From Nocardioides zeae (GTDB lineage: Bacteria > Actinomycetota > Actinomycetes > Propionibacteriales > Nocardioidaceae), in NCBI RefSeq assembly GCF_010686755.1, contig NZ_JAAGXA010000011.1:1-64000 (forward strand): a stretch of 64,000 nucleotides of DNA, read 5' to 3'. The translations under genes were made by a program, and so were the position numbers. The notes below the pieces were generated by a model. That model saw nothing but the letters and a program-made list of their open reading frames with translations. It did not search any database and was not told where the DNA came from. Of this stretch, positions 61,506-64,000 are shown one piece after another; within the stretch, counting starts at the first letter, position 1, and every line of letters starts with the position of its first letter.

Positions 61506-62699
61506 TCACCTCCGGCGACGGAAGAAGCCCCCACGCTCCTCGCGCGGGTTCTGCGGGGTCGTTGCTTTCATCGTCGACACCGGGGTGGGTGCCGCCGGGG
61601 TCCCGGACAACCGGGAGGCGAGCTGCTGGAACTGGGCGCTCGAGGCGTGGTCGGGCTTCACGGCGACGATCGGGCGACCGGCGTTGGTGGCCGCGGCGAT
61701 CTCCACCGACGTGGCCACCTGCGCCGCGATGCGCAGGCCGAGGATCGCCTCGACCTTCTCCGCGCCGATCCCGACCTCGTCGTCCGCGCGGTTGAGCAGC
61801 AGGTGGCGGTGGCCCTGGGCGATCCCGAGGGCGTCCATGGTCTCGAGGGCGACCTTGACGTTCTTCAGGGTCGGTACGTCGAGGGTCGCGACCATCACGC
61901 ACTCGTCGACCTCGTCGAGCGCCGTCAGGGTCAGCTCGTCGAAGGCCGGCGCGGTGTCGATGACCACGAAGTCGAAGTTCTCGGCCAGCACGCGGAGCGT
62001 CCGGGCGACGAGCGTCGGCGTGATCCGGTCCCGGGCGTCCGGCGTGCTGGGCGCCGCCAGCACCATGAGCGAGTCCTCGTGGCGCGTCAGGATCGGCTCG
62101 AGCAGGTGGAAGTCGAGCACGTCCTCGCTGCCGATCGCGTGCTCGATCGAGTGCGACGGGAAGAGCTGCAGCGTGATCGCGACGTCGCCGAACGCCAGGT
62201 CGAGGTCGACGAGGCAGACCTGGCGCGCGCCCCGGTCGGCGAGCGCCAGCGCCAGGTTCACGGCCGCCGTCGTCTTGCCGACCCCGCCCTTGGGGGAGAA
62301 GCACGCGACGATGCGTCCCTGGCGCGCGACGCCGCCCGGGCCGCGGAGGGCGATCCACAGCTGGTACGCGCGCTCGACGGCGCCGCTGACCGCCGCGAGG
62401 TCGCGGGTCGGCACGACGTCGCGGACGCCGGCGTGCATCGCCTTCGTCAGCACGTCCGTGTCGACCTGGTCCCGCACGACGACGACGCTCACGGTGGGAC
62501 GGGTGAAGCGGAGGGTCTCGCACACCTCGAGCGCGACGGCGAAGTCGACGCCGGGGCCGATGACGGCGACGTACTCGTCGGGGCGGTTGTCCAGCCAGGC
62601 GGCCAGCTTCTCGGTGGTGTCCATCCCGTGGCCGCCCGGGGGCAGCGCGGTCAGCAGGTCACCGAGGACCGCGCTGTCGGGGTCGACGACGACGGGCAT
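61506..62699 (-). CDS. cpaE: CpaE/TadZ-like pilus-localisation ATPase
   Basis: A MinD/ParA-type ATPase with an N-terminal receiver-like domain, 397 residues. The deviant Walker A is SPKGGVGKTTAAVNLALAL, Walker A' is LVDLDLAFGDVAI and the switch is VVIDTAPAFDEL. Such proteins place the Tad machine in the cell. ATG 62699 has GAGGAG upstream. It is between cpaB and tadA in one operon. Confidence 0.93.
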   Translation of the reverse strand: MPVVVDPDSAVLGDLLTALPPGGHGMDTTEKLAAWLDNRPDEYVAVIGPGVDFAVALEVCETLRFTRPTVSVVVVRDQVDTDVLTKAMHAGVRDVVPTRDLAAVSGAVERAYQLWIALRGPGGVARQGRIVACFSPKGGVGKTTAAVNLALALADRGARQVCLVDLDLAFGDVAITLQLFPSHSIEHAIGSEDVLDFHLLEPILTRHEDSLMVLAAPSTPDARDRITPTLVARTLRVLAENFDFVVIDTAPAFDELTLTALDEVDECVMVATLDVPTLKNVKVALETMDALGIAQGHRHLLLNRADDEVGIGAEKVEAILGLRIAAQVATSVEIAAATNAGRPIVAVKPDHASSAQFQQLASRLSGTPAAPTPVSTMKATTPQNPREERGGFFRRRR

Positions 62700-62748
62700 G
62701 GTCTCTCCTCGCGGGGATCGGTGGGGTTCGGGCCGGGTGTGTGGGCTG

Positions 62749-63489
62749 TCAGGGCGTGATGCCGGCGAACGTCTCGAGCTCGATCGTCTGCCCACGCGTC
62801 AGCTCGACGCCGTCACCGCGGATGACGAGCGTGACCTCGCTCTCCTGCGTCATGCTGGCCACGCTGGTGAGGTCGAGCGCCTGGGCCGGCGTCAGGGCCA
62901 GGGTGACGATCGTGTTCTCGACCGTCTCGTCGGCGCCCTCGCCCTCGGCGTCGGCGGACTCGATCGGTGACGACGAACCGACTCCGAGGATCGTGGCCTC
63001 CGGCACCACGACCACTGCCTGGGTGACGTTCGCGATCGGCTTCAGGACGGCCACCGAGTCGCCCGGGCTGGCGAAGCCGGCGACCCGTCCGGCGTCCGAC
63101 AGCTCGACGGCCTGGGCCACCATGCCCTCCGGCACCGGCAGCACCACGCCGGTGCGCACCTCCTCGGCGAACTTCGCCGTGGTGATCTGCTCGCCGGGCG
63201 CGATGTCCATGGCCGCGAGCTGGCCGTCGAGCCGGTCCGCGGTCTTCACGGTCACGTAGCCCTCGAGGAGCTGCCCCTCCGGCACCTTCGCGCGCTCGAT
63301 CTTGCCGGTGGTGAGCGCGTCGTCGAAGCTCTCGCCGAGCTGGATGGGCTCGGTGGCCTTGTAGACCTCCACCGTGTCGTAGCGGGCGTCCGCGCGGGCG
63401 TCGGCCCCGCGCGCCCACAGGAAGACCAGCACGAGGCCGAGCGCGGCCACCACGGCCGCGACGATGAGGAGGACCCTGCGTCGATCCAT
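62749..63489 (-). CDS. cpaB: CpaB/RcpC-like SAF-domain pilus protein
   Basis: A 246-residue membrane-anchored periplasmic protein with an N-terminal helix (VLLIVAAVVAALGLVLVFLWA) and a SAF domain (VYKATEPIQLGESFDDALTTGKIERAKVPEG), then RcpC-like beta segments (FASPGDSVAVL). CpaB proteins contribute to Flp pilus assembly and may bind the cell wall. I chose ATG 63489 since AAAGGTG lies 9 nt upstream; a GTG four codons earlier overlaps that site. It is the first gene of the tad operon. Confidence 0.9.
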   Translation of the reverse strand: MDRRRVLLIVAAVVAALGLVLVFLWARGADARADARYDTVEVYKATEPIQLGESFDDALTTGKIERAKVPEGQLLEGYVTVKTADRLDGQLAAMDIAPGEQITTAKFAEEVRTGVVLPVPEGMVAQAVELSDAGRVAGFASPGDSVAVLKPIANVTQAVVVVPEATILGVGSSSPIESADAEGEGADETVENTIVTLALTPAQALDLTSVASMTQESEVTLVIRGDGVELTRGQTIELETFAGITP

Positions 63490-63747
63490 CGCTTGGAGCA
63501 CCTTTCAGGCGTGACGTCCGTCGGGGAACGACGAGCCTCCGGTGCCGGCGCAGCCCGCACGCCGTCGACCGTCCCTCCCGAGGAAGCACCATGCACGATC
63601 CACGCGTCCGGAGCGGTCGATCCGGACGGATTCGCTGCAAGTGGCGCCTACCGGTCTAGACCAGTCCGCTGACCTGGGGGGATCCTGAGGGCTTTGCGGC
63701 AGTCTCCGGACGATCTTGCATCGCCCTTGAGGTTGCGGCGGTGGGTG
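63490..63747 (-). promoter_or_regulatory. Upstream region of the tad operon
   Basis: No gene is visible. Inverted repeats CGTCCGGA/TCCGGACG (63605-63612 and 63621-63628) and the palindrome GGTCTAGACC just beyond 63650 are candidate operators. The leader resembles that of the flp gene in having CACCTTTC (minus strand GAAAGGTG) as ribosome site. Confidence 0.4.
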
Positions 63748-64000
63748 TCACGCGCCGTACAGGGCCTCGACCTCCGCCCGGAACTCGCGCATGACGACGT
63801 TCCGCTTCAGCTTGAGGCTGGGGGTGAGCTGGCCGGCCTCCTCCGTCCAGTCCACCGGCAGGATCGTGAACTTGCGGATCGACTCGGCCTTCGACACCGC
63901 CTGGTTGGCGTCGTCGACGGCGGACTCGATGGTCGCCACCAGGTCGGGGTCGTCGACGAGGTCCGCGATGGCGCCGGTCTTGCCGTGGGCCGCGGCCCAG
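63748..64000 (-). CDS. Long-chain acyl-CoA synthetase, C-terminal fragment (cut by window)
   Basis: The last 84 codons of an AMP-forming acyl-CoA synthetase; the frame stays open to the end of the window. ESIRKFTILPVDWTEEAGQLTPSLKLKRNVVMREF is the characteristic C-terminus, with the catalytic Lys in the SLKLKR-type loop, as in FadD15-like enzymes. The N-terminal part lies beyond 64000. Confidence 0.9.
   Translation of the reverse strand, partial: WAAAHGKTGAIADLVDDPDLVATIESAVDDANQAVSKAESIRKFTILPVDWTEEAGQLTPSLKLKRNVVMREFRAEVEALYGA

Noticed and set aside
63490..63747. Small gene between cpaB and the acyl-CoA synthetase
   Set aside because: Frames here continue into or overlap cpaB in shadow composition, and no start has support.

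Overview
The window is a chromosomal segment from a very GC-rich actinobacterium. The gene content and order fit the Propionibacteriales, and a Nocardioides-like organism is my best guess. Reasons are the GTG/TTG-rich starts, the many leaderless genes with TANNNT -10 boxes, the cta/qcr cluster in the order familiar from Mycobacterium (ctaE-qcrCAB, ctaCDF, adoK, erpA, glycerate kinase, trpD, UvrC-like exonuclease, NlpC/P60), actinobacterial DUF3043, and a Tad locus with TadB fused to a von Willebrand A domain. I see no tRNA, rRNA, insertion sequence, phage gene or CRISPR array.

Layout. 1-5022: infB (5' truncated), rbfA, truB and ribF, for translation, RNA modification and flavin synthesis. 5033-5186: a symmetric nested palindrome plus a terminator. 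5201-11192: a fructose PTS, with fruR-fruK-fruA-ptsH on the minus strand and ptsI divergent. 11329-15534: rpsO, a long structured leader, pnp and an M16 peptidase. 15551-19420: a methyltransferase, dapB, azlCD, a small membrane protein, a GNAT enzyme and DUF3043. 19663-23506: a PspA-PspAA-HtpX-PspAB envelope-stress operon and a GAF sensor kinase. 23510-29226: nadA, glycerate kinase, erpA, a PfkB (adenosine) kinase, and a TusA/cysteine-desulfurase-like pair. 29365-39648: cytochrome c oxidase (ctaCDF, ctaE) and the cytochrome bc1 complex (qcrCAB), with an L,D-transpeptidase lipoprotein and a polytopic mannosyltransferase-like protein between them. 39788-44818: an atypical receiver protein with trpD, a membrane GNAT-like protein, a stand-alone Lrp ligand domain, a 660-bp hairpin array without a gene, and a DnaQ/GIY-YIG/UvrC fusion nuclease. 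44881-51340: an NYN-domain protein followed by an envelope glycosylation operon. 51474-54006: a c-di-AMP (ydaO-type) riboswitch, an NlpC/P60 hydrolase and an M48 peptidase. 54335-63489: a Flp pilin, a NarL/LuxR two-component pair and tadC, vwa-tadB, tadA, cpaE and cpaB. The window ends inside a long-chain acyl-CoA synthetase gene.

How the parts work together. Most transcription units are short operons with 4-nt ATGA/GTGA overlaps. The respiratory genes encode nearly the whole bc1-aa3 supercomplex (a diheme QcrC stands in for a separate cytochrome c). ErpA, and possibly the desulfurase/TusA pair, could support Fe-S supply to QcrA and NadA. A second theme is the cell envelope: Psp stress response, L,D-transpeptidase, NlpC/P60 hydrolase under riboswitch control, polyprenyl-linked glycosyltransferases and Tad pili.

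The least explained DNA is non-coding. It comprises the triple nested palindrome at 5033-5122, the array of two alternating hairpin families at 42351-42944, and a 129-bp tandem direct repeat at 54011-54259.
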